Shown here: positions 16,470 to 25,892 of the stretch, in pieces | Numbering within the stretch: position 1 is the stretch's first letter | How the letters are laid out: the number at the start of each line of letters is the position of its first letter | Origin: JAPPHA01 sp963664045 | GTDB taxonomy: Bacteria > Pseudomonadota > Alphaproteobacteria > Rhodobacterales > Rhodobacteraceae | Direction: 5' to 3' | Length of the DNA stretch: 64,000 nucleotides | Assembly: GCA_963664045.2 (NCBI GenBank) | Contig: CAXXGT010000012.1 | Location: 248,001-312,000 of the forward strand | Position numbers and translations under genes: made by a program | Notes under the pieces: generated by a model | The model's database searches: none | The model's input: the letters and a program-made list of their open reading frames with translations, nothing else | Told to the model about the DNA's origin: nothing

Positions 16470-18395
16470 ATGTTTCACGTGAAACATCGAAATGCCAACC
16501 GTCGGGACCATCGGCCGGACATGATTCCTGTCGATGTAATCGTTGTCGGCGGCGGTCATGCCGGTGCGGAAGCCGCCCATGCAGCGTGGCGAATGGGTGC
16601 CCGCACGATAATGGTAACCCACCGCTTTGACCGGATCGGGGAGATGTCCTGCAACCCTGCAATCGGAGGGCTTGGCAAGGGACACCTGGTTCGCGAAATC
16701 GATGCCCTCGACGGCGTCATGGGACGGGTGGCGGACAAGGCGGGGATACAGTTCCGGCTTTTGAACCGAAGCAAGGGTCCTGCAGTTCAGGGTCCGAGAG
16801 CCCAGGCGGACCGAGCCCTGTACAGGTCGGCGATGCAGTCAGAATTCCGCAATCGCCCTGGAATGTCGGTTGTCGAGGGGGAGGTTGCCGATTTCTGCAT
16901 GGCGGGGCCGGGAGTTGCAGGAGTCGTTCTGGCCGATGGTGCTGAAATTCAGGCACGATCGGTCGTCCTGACGACGGGAACCTTTCTGAGAGGTATCATC
17001 CATATCGGTGACGAGTCGCGGCCGGGTGGGCGCATTGGTGACAAACCGGCCTGTCGACTGGCCGAACGAATGGATTCCTTCGGATTTTCGCTTGGACGGC
17101 TCAAAACCGGTACACCGCCGCGGCTGGACGGAACGACGATCGACTGGAGCCGTGCCGGCAACCAGCCGGGTGACGAGGCCCCGGTCATGTTCTCATTTCT
17201 GTCGTCAGCTCCGGCGGCACGGCAAGTGTCTTGCGGCGTGACGGAGACCAATGCCGGGACCCACGAGATCATCCGGGAGAACCTGGAAAGATCGGCAATG
17301 TACGGGGGCCAGATCGACGGTGTTGGACCGAGGTACTGCCCGTCGATCGAGGACAAGGTCGTTCGTTTTCCCGAACGATCGTCCCACCAGGTCTTTCTTG
17401 AGCCCGAAGGTCTCGAAGACGATACCGTTTATCCCAACGGTATTTCGACGTCGATGCCGTTTGATGTCCAGCTTGCGTATGTCCGGACCATTCGCGGCCT
17501 GGAAAAGGCCGTCATCAGGCAGCCGGGCTACGCGATCGAGTATGATTACGTTGATCCGCGGTCCCTTCGCCCGACACTCGAAGTGAAGGAAGTTCCTGGC
17601 CTGTTCCTGGCCGGGCAGATCAATGGAACAACCGGATACGAGGAAGCGGCGGCGCAAGGACTGGTCGCCGGGTTGAATGCGGCTGCCGTGTGCGGGAATC
17701 GCGAACCGGTCGTTTTTGGCCGGGCGGATGCTTACATCGGCGTGATGATAGATGATCTCGTGACGCGTGGGATCACCGAACCTTACCGGATGTTTACCTC
17801 AAGGGCCGAATACCGTCTCTCGCTCAGGGCCGACAATGCCGACCAACGGCTGACACGGACAGGAATCGGCATTGGTTGTGTCGGGGAACAGCGACGCCTG
17901 GCCTTTGAGCAGAAGATGGAACGTCTTGAGAAGTATCGCGGAATCCTTGAAAACAGGTCGATGACGCCGAATGAAGCCGGACACGCGGGAATTGCGGTCA
18001 ATCGGGACGGGATTCGCCGCAACGGAATGGAATTCCTTTCGCGGAAAGATGTTTCTTTTACGGGTCTTGCCGAAATCTGGCCGGAACTTGAGGGAGCACC
18101 GAAAGAAATCTCGGACCAGCTGGAACGCGATGCCGTGTACGTTCACTACATAGAATCCCAGAAACGGGACATTGCGGCGCTACGGCGCGACGAGGCGATT
18201 CCGATACCGGATGACTTGTGCTACCGCGACATCAACGGCCTTTCGAACGAACTCAAGGACAAGCTGATCAGGATTCGCCCGGCGAATATTGGTCAGGCCG
18301 GACGAATCGATGGAATGACACCAGCGGCACTGATGTTGCTGCTGGCCAGGTTGCGCCGGAACAGGGACGTCATTGACGGCCGAAAGAGAGCATGA
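16470..18395 (+). CDS. mnmG: tRNA uridine-5-carboxymethylaminomethyl modification enzyme MnmG (GidA)
   Basis: MnmG is the FAD- and NADH-dependent partner of MnmE. The N-terminal FAD motif VIVVGGGHAGAEAA is followed by the family marker SCNPAIGGLGKGHLV. Later segments include GLFLAGQINGTTGYEEAA and FTSRAEYRLSLRADNAD, all intact. The start is ambiguous. ATG at 16470 has AGGA at the right distance and encodes MFHVKH, because the codons lie on a parS site; ATG at 16521 (MIPVDVIVV) would give the more usual short N-terminus. The gene ends in an ATGA overlap with rsmG. Confidence 0.96.
   Translation: MFHVKHRNANRRDHRPDMIPVDVIVVGGGHAGAEAAHAAWRMGARTIMVTHRFDRIGEMSCNPAIGGLGKGHLVREIDALDGVMGRVADKAGIQFRLLNRSKGPAVQGPRAQADRALYRSAMQSEFRNRPGMSVVEGEVADFCMAGPGVAGVVLADGAEIQARSVVLTTGTFLRGIIHIGDESRPGGRIGDKPACRLAERMDSFGFSLGRLKTGTPPRLDGTTIDWSRAGNQPGDEAPVMFSFLSSAPAARQVSCGVTETNAGTHEIIRENLERSAMYGGQIDGVGPRYCPSIEDKVVRFPERSSHQVFLEPEGLEDDTVYPNGISTSMPFDVQLAYVRTIRGLEKAVIRQPGYAIEYDYVDPRSLRPTLEVKEVPGLFLAGQINGTTGYEEAAAQGLVAGLNAAAVCGNREPVVFGRADAYIGVMIDDLVTRGITEPYRMFTSRAEYRLSLRADNADQRLTRTGIGIGCVGEQRRLAFEQKMERLEKYRGILENRSMTPNEAGHAGIAVNRDGIRRNGMEFLSRKDVSFTGLAEIWPELEGAPKEISDQLERDAVYVHYIESQKRDIAALRRDEAIPIPDDLCYRDINGLSNELKDKLIRIRPANIGQAGRIDGMTPAALMLLLARLRRNRDVIDGRKRA
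16471..16486 (+). promoter_or_regulatory. parS centromere site 1
   Basis: The 16-bp palindrome TGTTTCACGTGAAACA matches the canonical chromosomal parS perfectly. ParB loads here and spreads or slides with CTP. It lies at the very start of mnmG and is read there as Phe-His-Val-Lys-His. The parB gene is 3.4 kb downstream. Confidence 0.95.
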
Positions 18396-19060
18396 GGCCG
18401 AACAGGGAAGCCCGATCCCTGCTGGAATCCCGTTTCGATGTTTCACGTGAAACAATGGCGCGACTCGATCGATTTGTGGAAATCCTGGAAAGATGGAATT
18501 CGCGCCTGAACCTGGTTTCGACGGAAAGCCTGGGCAACGTTTGGCATCGCCACATTCTTGACTCCGCCCAAGTGCTTGACCCGGTTCGTTTCCGGCAGCA
18601 ACTGCGTTGGGCAGACCTGGGCAGCGGGGCAGGGTTTCCCGGAATGGTCGTTGCCATCGTGGGGCCGGGCCTGATTGCCGACCTGAGCGTGACGCTTGTT
18701 GAAAGCAATTCCAGAAAATGCGCCTTCCTGGCGAATGTTTCACGTGAAACATCGACACCGGTCAGGATCGTCAATGCGCGGATCGAGGAGGTCACGGCTG
18801 GGCGTGCCGACCAGGAGGCCGGTGAATTCGACGTGGTTTCGGCCCGGGCGTTGGCCGAGTTGGCAGATTTGCTTCGGCTGGCCTCGGGACTGCTTGCGCA
18901 TGACGGTGTATGCCTGTTCCAGAAAGGGCGCGGGTGTGATAGGGAAATCAGTGTTGCCAGGAAGAACTGGAGGTTTTCCCTGTCCCGGTGGCCCAGCCTG
19001 ACGGATCCTGACGCGCGGATTCTTGAAATCGGAGACATATTCCGTGCCACTTCGACCTGA
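18392..19060 (+). CDS. rsmG: 16S rRNA (guanine527-N7)-methyltransferase RsmG (GidB)
   Basis: This 222-residue SAM-dependent methyltransferase modifies G527 of 16S rRNA. Marker segments are FVEILERWNSRLNLVS, HRHILDSAQV and the SAM-binding WADLGSGAGFPGM (about residues 71-83). Near the end is the catalytic-loop region VVSARALAEL. The start overlaps mnmG by 4 bp. Two parS sites lie inside the coding sequence and are read as (D/N)VSRET, one after residue 15 and one near residue 117. The 3' end overlaps the start of parA. Confidence 0.96.
   Translation: MRPNREARSLLESRFDVSRETMARLDRFVEILERWNSRLNLVSTESLGNVWHRHILDSAQVLDPVRFRQQLRWADLGSGAGFPGMVVAIVGPGLIADLSVTLVESNSRKCAFLANVSRETSTPVRIVNARIEEVTAGRADQEAGEFDVVSARALAELADLLRLASGLLAHDGVCLFQKGRGCDREISVARKNWRFSLSRWPSLTDPDARILEIGDIFRATST
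18439..18454 (+). promoter_or_regulatory. parS centromere site 2
   Basis: A second perfect copy of the 16-bp parS palindrome, inside the 5' part of rsmG, where the host frame reads it as Val-Ser-Arg-Glu-Thr. It is 1.97 kb from site 1. Confidence 0.95.
18736..18751 (+). promoter_or_regulatory. parS centromere site 3
   Basis: A third perfect parS copy, 297 bp after site 2 and in the same reading phase, again read as Val-Ser-Arg-Glu-Thr within rsmG. The cluster of three makes this the partition centre of the chromosome. Confidence 0.95.
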
Positions 19061-19901
19061 AGGCCATGCCAATACGATAGTCATCGCGGTCGCCAACCAG
19101 AAAGGTGGTGTCGGCAAGACCACGACCGCGATCAACCTGGCTGCATCTTTGGCGCTTGCCGGAAAAACGGCCGTCCTGATCGATCTTGATCCCCAATGCA
19201 ACGCAACGACCGGACTCGGTGTCGAACCGGATGACCAGGGAACCTCGATGTACGAGGTGATCCTCAGGCAGGCCCGGCTCGAGACAGCGATCGTCGAGAC
19301 AAGTGTCTCAGGGCTTGACCTGGTTCCATCATCCCCGGACCTGAGCTCTGCCGATGTCGAATTGTCCGGGCGTGACAGCCCGGCCCTGGCGTTGCGATCG
19401 GCCATGGCAGGACTCGTGAAGCTGGATCACCCTCCCGATTTTGTCTTTATCGATTGTCCGCCTGCACTGAACATGCTGACGGTCAACGCGCTTGCGGCCA
19501 GTGACTCCGTCCTGGTTCCCCTTCAGTGCGAGTATTACGCTCTTGAAGGACTATCCAGGCTAATTCTGACAATTCGGCAAATCAGGGAAAACCTCAACCC
19601 CGAATTACGGGTCCAGGGCGTCGTACTGAGTATGCATGACCGGCGCATTCGCCTGTCCCAGCAAGTCGAAAGGGATGCACGGGAAAACCTTGGGACGCTG
19701 GTTTACGAGACGGTGATTCCCAGGAATGTGCGGTTGAGCGAAGCGCCGTCATTCGGTTTGCCAGTCTCACGATATGACGCCAAGAGTACCGGCAACGTCG
19801 CCTATCAAAGGCTTGCGAAGGAATTCCTCGAAGGTTTCCAGGCGAACAGAGCGACCGGGTCGGCGAAACAAGGCCGGGAAACGGGGCCTTCAGGAGGATA
19901 G
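19044..19901 (+). CDS. parA: Chromosome partitioning ATPase ParA
   Basis: ParA is a deviant-Walker ATPase that binds DNA non-specifically and pulls ParB-parS complexes apart. The P-loop is ANQKGGVGKTTTAINLA near the N-terminus with the signature lysine. Other motifs are LIDLDPQCNATTGLG, FIDCPPALNMLTVNAL and PLQCEYYALEGLS. A GTG at 19044 with GGAG 9 bp upstream fits better than the TTG at 19023 in the same frame. It overlaps the end of rsmG and ends 1 bp before the parB start codon. Confidence 0.97.
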   Translation: MPLRPEGHANTIVIAVANQKGGVGKTTTAINLAASLALAGKTAVLIDLDPQCNATTGLGVEPDDQGTSMYEVILRQARLETAIVETSVSGLDLVPSSPDLSSADVELSGRDSPALALRSAMAGLVKLDHPPDFVFIDCPPALNMLTVNALAASDSVLVPLQCEYYALEGLSRLILTIRQIRENLNPELRVQGVVLSMHDRRIRLSQQVERDARENLGTLVYETVIPRNVRLSEAPSFGLPVSRYDAKSTGNVAYQRLAKEFLEGFQANRATGSAKQGRETGPSGG

Positions 19902-19902
19902 A

Positions 19903-20910
19903 ATGGCAGAAACAGAAAACTCCAGGGCGCAAGCAAAGAGAGGCCTTGGTCGCGGATTATCGGTCTTGATGGGAAATCTTGGCGTTGACGCGGCAAGCGC
20001 GACAGAAACGGAACGTCCGGAACAGCAAACTGACGATGGCCAGCGGGCGGCCGAATCCGGTGAATCAACCCCGAACCGTCCGGTCGGCAGCGGCATGTCG
20101 GTTCCAATCGAGTTGATAAGGGTCAATCCGGGGCAGCCAAGGCAGGACTTCGGTGACGAAGACCTCGAGGAGCTTGCCATGTCTATCAGGCGGAATGGAA
20201 TAATCCAGCCGCTCATCGTTCGCCCGGACCCGTCGGAAAGGAAAAGTTTCCAGATTATCGCCGGTGAACGCCGCTGGCGGGCCGCCCAAAGGGCCAGGTT
20301 GCACGAAGTTCCGGTCGTGGTCAGGGAGACGAACGAGCAGCACATGCTGGAAATCGCGCTCGTCGAAAACATCCAGCGTACCGATCTCAACCCGATCGAA
20401 GAGGCGAGGGGATTTCGCCAGCTGATCGACGAATTCGAACATACCCAGGCAAGCATTGCCGAGGTTGTCGGCAAGAGCCGAAGCCACATAGCCAATAGCG
20501 TGCGACTCCTGGCGTTGCCCGAGGACGTGCAGGCGCTGCTCCGGGAAAGGCAGATCTCCGCAGGCCACGCCCGGGCACTATTGGGTTGCAATGATCCGTC
20601 GGGACTCGCGCGGCGGATCGTTGCCGAGGGTTTGAGCGTTCGACAGACAGAAGATCTGGCGGCACGGGTTTCCAGCGAGAAAGAAAGGAATCGTCGTCGG
20701 ACGAAAGATGCGGACACGCGTGCGCTCGAGGCGGAACTTTCTGCTTCCCTGAAGCTGCCGGTAGCCATACAGCATAAGTCGAAGGGCAAGGGCGGAGCCC
20801 TCAGGATCTCGTATCGGTCTCTCGACGAACTTGATGAATTGTGCCGAATCCTGGGAAAGCCGCACGAGGTCGACGAGGTGGAAGGCAGTCAACCGAAACG
20901 ATTAAAATAA
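19903..20910 (+). CDS. parB: Chromosome partitioning protein ParB
   Basis: ParB is a CTP-dependent DNA clamp that loads at parS. The 335-residue protein has an N-terminal ParA-interaction stretch (KRGLGRGLSVLMG). The CTP-binding domain carries the motif GERRWRAAQRA and LVENIQRTDLNPIEEA. A helix-turn-helix domain follows (SIAEVVGKSRSHIANSVRLLALP), then a C-terminal dimerisation domain. The ATG at 19903 has AGGAGG ideally placed. The residues from about 30 to 55 are a low-complexity linker. Confidence 0.97.
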   Translation: MAETENSRAQAKRGLGRGLSVLMGNLGVDAASATETERPEQQTDDGQRAAESGESTPNRPVGSGMSVPIELIRVNPGQPRQDFGDEDLEELAMSIRRNGIIQPLIVRPDPSERKSFQIIAGERRWRAAQRARLHEVPVVVRETNEQHMLEIALVENIQRTDLNPIEEARGFRQLIDEFEHTQASIAEVVGKSRSHIANSVRLLALPEDVQALLRERQISAGHARALLGCNDPSGLARRIVAEGLSVRQTEDLAARVSSEKERNRRRTKDADTRALEAELSASLKLPVAIQHKSKGKGGALRISYRSLDELDELCRILGKPHEVDEVEGSQPKRLK

Positions 20911-21027
20911 TAAGTAAAAACAAAGCGTTAAGTCTGCGGGAACACCTGAAAGCACCGCCGGATTACGTTGGCGCCACACAGGATTCTGGGTAGGTGCGCC
21001 TACGATCTCCACGTGGAAGGGCGTGGC

Positions 21028-21462
21028 TTAACCACGCGCGGCGAATGCAAGCCAGGACCCAAGTACGACCGCGACAAACGAGGCGAGCCTGACAACACCG
21101 AAGGATAGCCCCAAGCCCCATTGGGCGAGCGCGTTGAAACGAGATCGTGGGAGCAACAGAAGTGTCAAACCTACAACGACGAAAAGTACGCCCAGTATCG
21201 TGACCGCCATCGAATGCCGGGTTGTCCCGGCACCGGCAAGTAGGAGGGCACCGAAAATCAGCCGGATGCCGCCCGCGATCACCTTCGCATCGTGACGTGT
21301 CATCAACGTTTCAGAGAGCGAAATGTATCGGGCCGGGAACAGGCCGAAACCCATTCCCGCGATGGCGATGAGCACGCCGGGAACGAGGACTGCAAGACTC
21401 ATCGACTCAACCCACTCTGCGATAGCGACAATGAAGTCGTCCACTCGTCGTCGGAACGCCAT
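21028..21462 (-). CDS. Small membrane protein of unknown function
   Basis: This 144-residue protein has about four hydrophobic segments (roughly residues 20-42, 62-80, 84-104 and 115-140). A short conserved-looking loop, GLFPARYISLSETLMTRHDAKVIAG, lies between the first two. I do not recognise the family. The composition and the regular spacing of the helices argue that it is a real inner-membrane protein. It converges on parB with 117 bp between the stops. No partner is obvious. Confidence 0.6.
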   Translation of the reverse strand: MAFRRRVDDFIVAIAEWVESMSLAVLVPGVLIAIAGMGFGLFPARYISLSETLMTRHDAKVIAGGIRLIFGALLLAGAGTTRHSMAVTILGVLFVVVGLTLLLLPRSRFNALAQWGLGLSFGVVRLASFVAVVLGSWLAFAARG

Positions 21463-21976
21463 GCCGAGAGCCCGAGGAAAAGGGCGCGTGTCCAGTCTGT
21501 TTCCGTTGGCCTGTCATAACCTACGCCGCTTCGGTTGGACGTGTCCACCGTGAGCATCGGCGATGTCAATAGCTACCCGTCGCCACCAGGGCGCCCACCC
21601 TCAGACCCCGGAACCGATCCGGCGCCAGGCCGCGCCCCGACCAAGTGTCGAAATACCCCGTGATGACCCCAACCTGGCGCAAGGATCGGGTTTCCCCGGT
21701 CCAGTTCCGGGGAGTCTTGACCGTACAGCCGTCCTGTCGGCCATCGCCGGGCGGCATTTCCTTGAATCTGTCGCTTCAGTGCGTGAGTGACCGCCACGAT
21801 TGAGAAACCGGCTCACGGAATTCGTTGTTCCCTGGTTTTGGCGAGGTCATTTGTCAATATGATCGCAAATCATTCATGTTATGGAGATATTTGACATATT
21901 ATGTTCGATAAGCGAAACTGACGCTGGTACGAGGACAAGAATTCGTACGGAACCGGGTATCGGACGTGAGGTAGCG
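21463..21976. other. 514-bp gap with a likely promoter before the XRE-ImmA gene
   Basis: No convincing coding sequence is present in the first 380 bp. The last 130 bp become AT-rich (about 21848-21915), with repeated TTGACA- and TATTATG-like elements. This suits a promoter, and operator, for the regulatory gene that follows. I see no RNA gene. Confidence 0.45.
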
Positions 21977-23215
21977 ATGAACGCAATGGATCTTGGAGCG
22001 CGGCTACGCGCAGCGCGAAAATCACGACATCTGAACCAGCAAGACGTGGCCCGGGCCCTGAACATTTCTCGAACCGCAGTTTCCTAGCTGGAGGCCGGGA
22101 ATCGATCGGTATCGACTCTCGAACTCAAGCAGCTTTCCGAAACCTATTGTCTCCCTGTCGCCGATCTCCTGAATGAGGATCCAGGGGACGAAGAGCGGGA
22201 CGTCACGGCCGACCTGTTCCGCTCGGCACCCGAACTTGGGGCAGACCCGACCACGCGCCTGCAGGTCTCCCTGTGCCTTCACCTTTGTCGCGAGGGTGTC
22301 GTGCTCAGACAGCTGATGGGCGTCGAGCCTGTATCCGGTCCTCCCGTTTACGAGATGCGACTTCCCGGTACATCTGGAGAGGCGGTGATTCAGGGAGAGC
22401 AGGTAGCCGAACAGGAACGCAGCAGGCTTGGTCTTGGCAACGCGCCCGTTTCGGACGTTTCCGAGCTCATTGTTTCCCAGGGGATCTGGGCGTCCGGCGT
22501 CACTCTCCCCGGTGACGCATCCGGCCTCTTTCTTCGACACCCGAGTATTGGCCTTGCGACACTCGTGAACTCGTCTCGATCCAAGGGTCGGATGCGACTC
22601 TCCTTTGCGCACGAGTACGCACACGCGCTGCTGGACCGCAGCCGCGACATCTCGATATCCAGCACTGACAATTCTTCCGAATTGGTCGAACAGCGCGCGA
22701 ACGCTTTTGCCTCCGCCCTTCTCATGCCGGGAGATGGCGTTCAGGCGTTTTTGCGCAGTCTCGGCAAAGGCCGGCCGAGCAGGCAGGACCATACCATCTT
22801 CGATACGGCTGGCGGCGGTTGTTTCGAGGCGACACAGCGTCCTCCGGCCCGGTCACAACGTATCACCTACAAGGATTGCGCCATGATCGCGAACCATTTC
22901 GGAGTGACCTATCGGGCCGCGATTTTCCGTCTGAAAAGCCTGAATCAAATTTCCGACCGCGAATGCGACGTCATCCTCGACCGCGAGCGATTCGGACGCA
23001 TGTATCTCAAGGCGCTCGGCATTTTCAGCGACGTCGGAAAACGCGAACTGCAACAGTACCGGGATCGGGAACTCCGCAACGAGATCGCTCATCTTGCCAT
23101 CGAGGCTGGGCGTCGTGACAAGATTTCAGGCGCCAGAATACTGGAGCTGAGCAAATCCCTCCGGATTCCCGGCGACACCCTGCTGAACCTTGCCGAAGCC
23201 GCTCGCGGAGAATGA
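21977..23215 (+). pseudogene. XRE repressor-ImmA/IrrE metallopeptidase fusion interrupted by one amber codon
   Basis: The frame encodes one 412-residue protein except for a TAG at 22085-22087. Before it lies the first half of an XRE helix-turn-helix (LGARLRAARKSRHLNQQDVARALNISRTAVS). After it the same frame continues with LEAGNRSVSTLELKQLSETY, which completes the DNA-binding domain. At the stop the family has Gln, so a single CAG-to-TAG change explains it. Downstream is an ImmA/IrrE metallopeptidase domain with the zinc motif HEYAH (22610-22624). These proteins cleave or derepress regulators in mobile elements and toxin-antitoxin modules. An internal ATG at 22301 could still express the peptidase alone. 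Confidence 0.85.
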
Positions 23216-23590
23216 TTCTCACCCGGAACGTCCGGGAACGGATTCGGCCGATGTGACCATCCACATTGATCCTGGGGGGCGTTCCGTCAGATCACGGGTT
23301 GGGCCTTTCGTCCCAATTCCCTCCTTCCGGTCAGGTCGTTGCAGGTTTCGCCGGGGATCGCATCGATCGAAAACGCCTTGCCCGAAAATTTCGGGTAGCC
23401 ACAGCCGCGTTGAAATCGCCGATGTGAACTCGACGAATTACGAGCTGCCCGGAAACCTGCCAGCCGGACCACAGGCGGACCATCCCCGACGAGACAGCTG
23501 ACGACATTGGCGCACGTACGCCGAGCACGGAACAGGAAGATTCACCCGGGAGCATTCGATTGCCGATTATCGTCTGAAGTGCAGCGCGAG
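23216..23590. other. 375-bp gap between converging genes
   Basis: This stretch separates the end of the XRE-ImmA frame from the end of folC, which converge. The short frames open here look random. I see no terminator hairpin with a T-run and no repeat. Confidence 0.35.
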
Positions 23591-24892
23591 TCAGTCGGCA
23601 ACGGGCGGCTCGAACGACTCCAACAGCGCGCCTGCCAGATAAAGGGAGCCGCAGATCAATATCCGGGCGCCCGGTGTTTGCGCCGTGATCGCCTTGACCG
23701 CATCGGGGATGCCGTCAGCCGTGCTCGCCCGAATGCCAAGGGATTGAGAGGCCAGAGCAATGTCGTCAGCCGGCCTGCTTGCCGTTTCGCCCGGAATAAC
23801 CACTCCGGTCACCGATTCAGCCAGGCCGACAAACGGTTCAAGAAACGATGCCGGGTCCTTTGAATTAATCATCCCGCAAACGAGATGGGTCGATTGCCCA
23901 GGCAGTTCTTCCAGCGTCCGTGCCAGAGCAAGGCCAGCCGCAGGATTATGTCCGCCATCGAGCCAGATCTGGGCTTCCGGGGCATGGATGGAAAGATCAC
24001 CATCACGCACCCGCTGCATCCGGGCAGGCCAGTCGTCCGAACTCACGCCACTGATTGCCGCAGCGACCGCATTCCCGTCCAGCCTGAGAATCCGCAGCAC
24101 CGCGGCAGCGCATCCAGCATTGCCGAGTTGATGCCGGCCGGGCAGGCCTGGACGCGGCAGATCAAGGAATCCGTATTCGTCCTGAAAACCGGTGTTCCCG
24201 TCATCGCCTTCCCACACGTGCCAATGGTGCCCCTGGACCTTCAGGGTTGAGCCGACCGTAGCCGCGACCTCCTCGATGACTTCGAGAGCCTCAGGGTTTT
24301 GATGCGTAACGACACCGAGAGTGTTGCGCTTGAGAATGCCGGCCTTTTCCCGGGCGATCTCCCGCAAGGAGTTGCCAAGGTACTGTTGATGATCGAATGA
24401 TACCGGCGTGATGACTGAAACGGCCGGTGCCGCGATGACATTGGTTGCATCCAGACGGCCGCCGAGCCCGACTTCCAGGATCGTGTAGTCCGCTGGTGCA
24501 CGGGAAAACGCCAGAAACGCGGCACAGGTGGTGATTTCGAAAACCGTGACGGGGTCATCTCCGTTGGCGTTTTCACATTCTTCGAGAAGCGCAGCGAGAT
24601 CCTGCTCGGGAATCAAACTCCCCGCGACCCGGATCCGTTCGTGAAACCTAACAAGATGGGGCGAAGTATAGACGTGAACCGTGTTATCAGCGGATTCGAG
24701 ACCCTTTCGGACCATCGCAGCCGTCGAACCCTTGCCGTTTGTCCCGGCGATGTGGACGACAGGGGGAAGGCTCAACTCCGGGCGGCCCAGTGCCGCGAGA
24801 AGTCTGTTCATGCGCTCCAGATTCAGGTCGATGAGTTTGGGGTGCAGTCCGGTCAGTCTGTCGAGAATGACATCGCTATGTGAACCGGTCAT
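23591..24892 (-). CDS. folC: Bifunctional dihydrofolate synthase / folylpolyglutamate synthase FolC
   Basis: FolC adds L-glutamate to dihydropteroate and extends folate polyglutamate tails. The 433-residue ligase has the Mur-type P-loop HIAGTNGKGSTAAMVRKGLE (about residues 48-67). The conserved TSPHLVRFHERIRV follows, and then the central LEVGLGGRLDATNV with catalytic residues of the family. The C-terminal domain includes WLDGGHNPAAGLAL. Its start overlaps accD by 4 bp, the common alphaproteobacterial accD-folC operon. Confidence 0.96.
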   Translation of the reverse strand: MTGSHSDVILDRLTGLHPKLIDLNLERMNRLLAALGRPELSLPPVVHIAGTNGKGSTAAMVRKGLESADNTVHVYTSPHLVRFHERIRVAGSLIPEQDLAALLEECENANGDDPVTVFEITTCAAFLAFSRAPADYTILEVGLGGRLDATNVIAAPAVSVITPVSFDHQQYLGNSLREIAREKAGILKRNTLGVVTHQNPEALEVIEEVAATVGSTLKVQGHHWHVWEGDDGNTGFQDEYGFLDLPRPGLPGRHQLGNAGCAAAVLRILRLDGNAVAAAISGVSSDDWPARMQRVRDGDLSIHAPEAQIWLDGGHNPAAGLALARTLEELPGQSTHLVCGMINSKDPASFLEPFVGLAESVTGVVIPGETASRPADDIALASQSLGIRASTADGIPDAVKAITAQTPGARILICGSLYLAGALLESFEPPVAD

Positions 24893-25833
24893 GCAGTTTT
24901 TGCCCCGACCGCCCGTTGCCCGGTTTCGGACTTGTCTTGAATCGGGTCGTTTTCAGGGGGCGGGAGTTGCCCCTTTATGGGCGGAGACATCTTCATCAGC
25001 ATTCGAACAATGGAGATGAGTTCATCGCGGATGTCTTTCCTGTGCGTTACCCGGTCCAGCATACCCTGTTCCAGCAGGTACTCGGCGCGCTGGAATCCGT
25101 CCGGGAGTTTTTCGCGGATGGTCTGTTCAATGACGCGAGGGCCAGCAAATCCGATCAAGGCGCCGGGTTCCGCCAGGTGAATGTCACCAAGCATGGCATA
25201 GCTTGCGGTCACTCCGCCGGTCGTCGGATGGGTCAGCACGACAATAAAAGGCAGCTTCGACTCCCGCAGGATCTGAACGGCAGCGGTGGTCTTCGGCATC
25301 TGCATGAGCGAGAAGATTCCTTCCTGCATGCGTGCGCCACCGGCCGCAGAGAAAAGTACGAGCGGCGCCATGCGTTTTGCAGCTTCGCTGCATGCGGCAA
25401 GGACAGCGTTCCCGACGGCAATTCCCATGGAACCGCCCATGAACAAAAAGTCCTGACCTGCCGCGACGATGGGAGCATCTCCGATTTTTCCGGCCGCCAG
25501 GAGCATGGCGTCGTCTTCACCAGTTGCGTTTCGGGCTGCCTTTATCCGCTCGGCGTATTTTTTCTGGTCACGGAATCCCAATGGATCCTGGAGACAGGCC
25601 GGTACCGGAATTTCTTCGAAAACGCCGTCATCGAAAAGGGATTCGAACCTTTGCCGTGGTGCAATCGGCATATGGTGGTCGCAATTCGGACATACCTGGA
25701 GCGCCTGGGCAAGCTCGCGATGATACAGAAGCGCGCCGCAGTCGTCGCACTTGTTCCAGAGATTGGATGGGACGTCGCGACGGGTGAAAAAGGAACGGAG
25801 CTTTGGTCTGACGAAATTCGAAATCCAGTTCAT
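24889..25833 (-). CDS. accD: Acetyl-CoA carboxylase carboxyltransferase subunit beta
   Basis: AccD with AccA transfers carboxyl from biotin to acetyl-CoA, the first step of fatty acid synthesis. The N-terminal four-cysteine zinc finger is intact (CDDCGALLYHREL...VCPNCDHH, about residues 28-53). The crotonase-like domain has the glycine-rich FSAAGGARMQEGIFSLMQM and PTTGGVTASYAMLGDIHLAEPGA. The 314-residue length is normal. It is the first gene of the accD-folC pair. Confidence 0.97.
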   Translation of the reverse strand: MNWISNFVRPKLRSFFTRRDVPSNLWNKCDDCGALLYHRELAQALQVCPNCDHHMPIAPRQRFESLFDDGVFEEIPVPACLQDPLGFRDQKKYAERIKAARNATGEDDAMLLAAGKIGDAPIVAAGQDFLFMGGSMGIAVGNAVLAACSEAAKRMAPLVLFSAAGGARMQEGIFSLMQMPKTTAAVQILRESKLPFIVVLTHPTTGGVTASYAMLGDIHLAEPGALIGFAGPRVIEQTIREKLPDGFQRAEYLLEQGMLDRVTHRKDIRDELISIVRMLMKMSPPIKGQLPPPENDPIQDKSETGQRAVGAKTA

Positions 25834-25892
25834 TGAACCAAACCTGTGCCTCGTCGCTGACTTGCGGCCTGATGCACTCTAGTTTGCCCGGT

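Noticed and set aside
25630..25655. A tRNA T-loop-like motif (GGTTCGAATCCC on the minus strand)
   Set aside because: It lies inside accD in the codons for RFESLF. No acceptor stem, D-arm or anticodon arm can be built around it.
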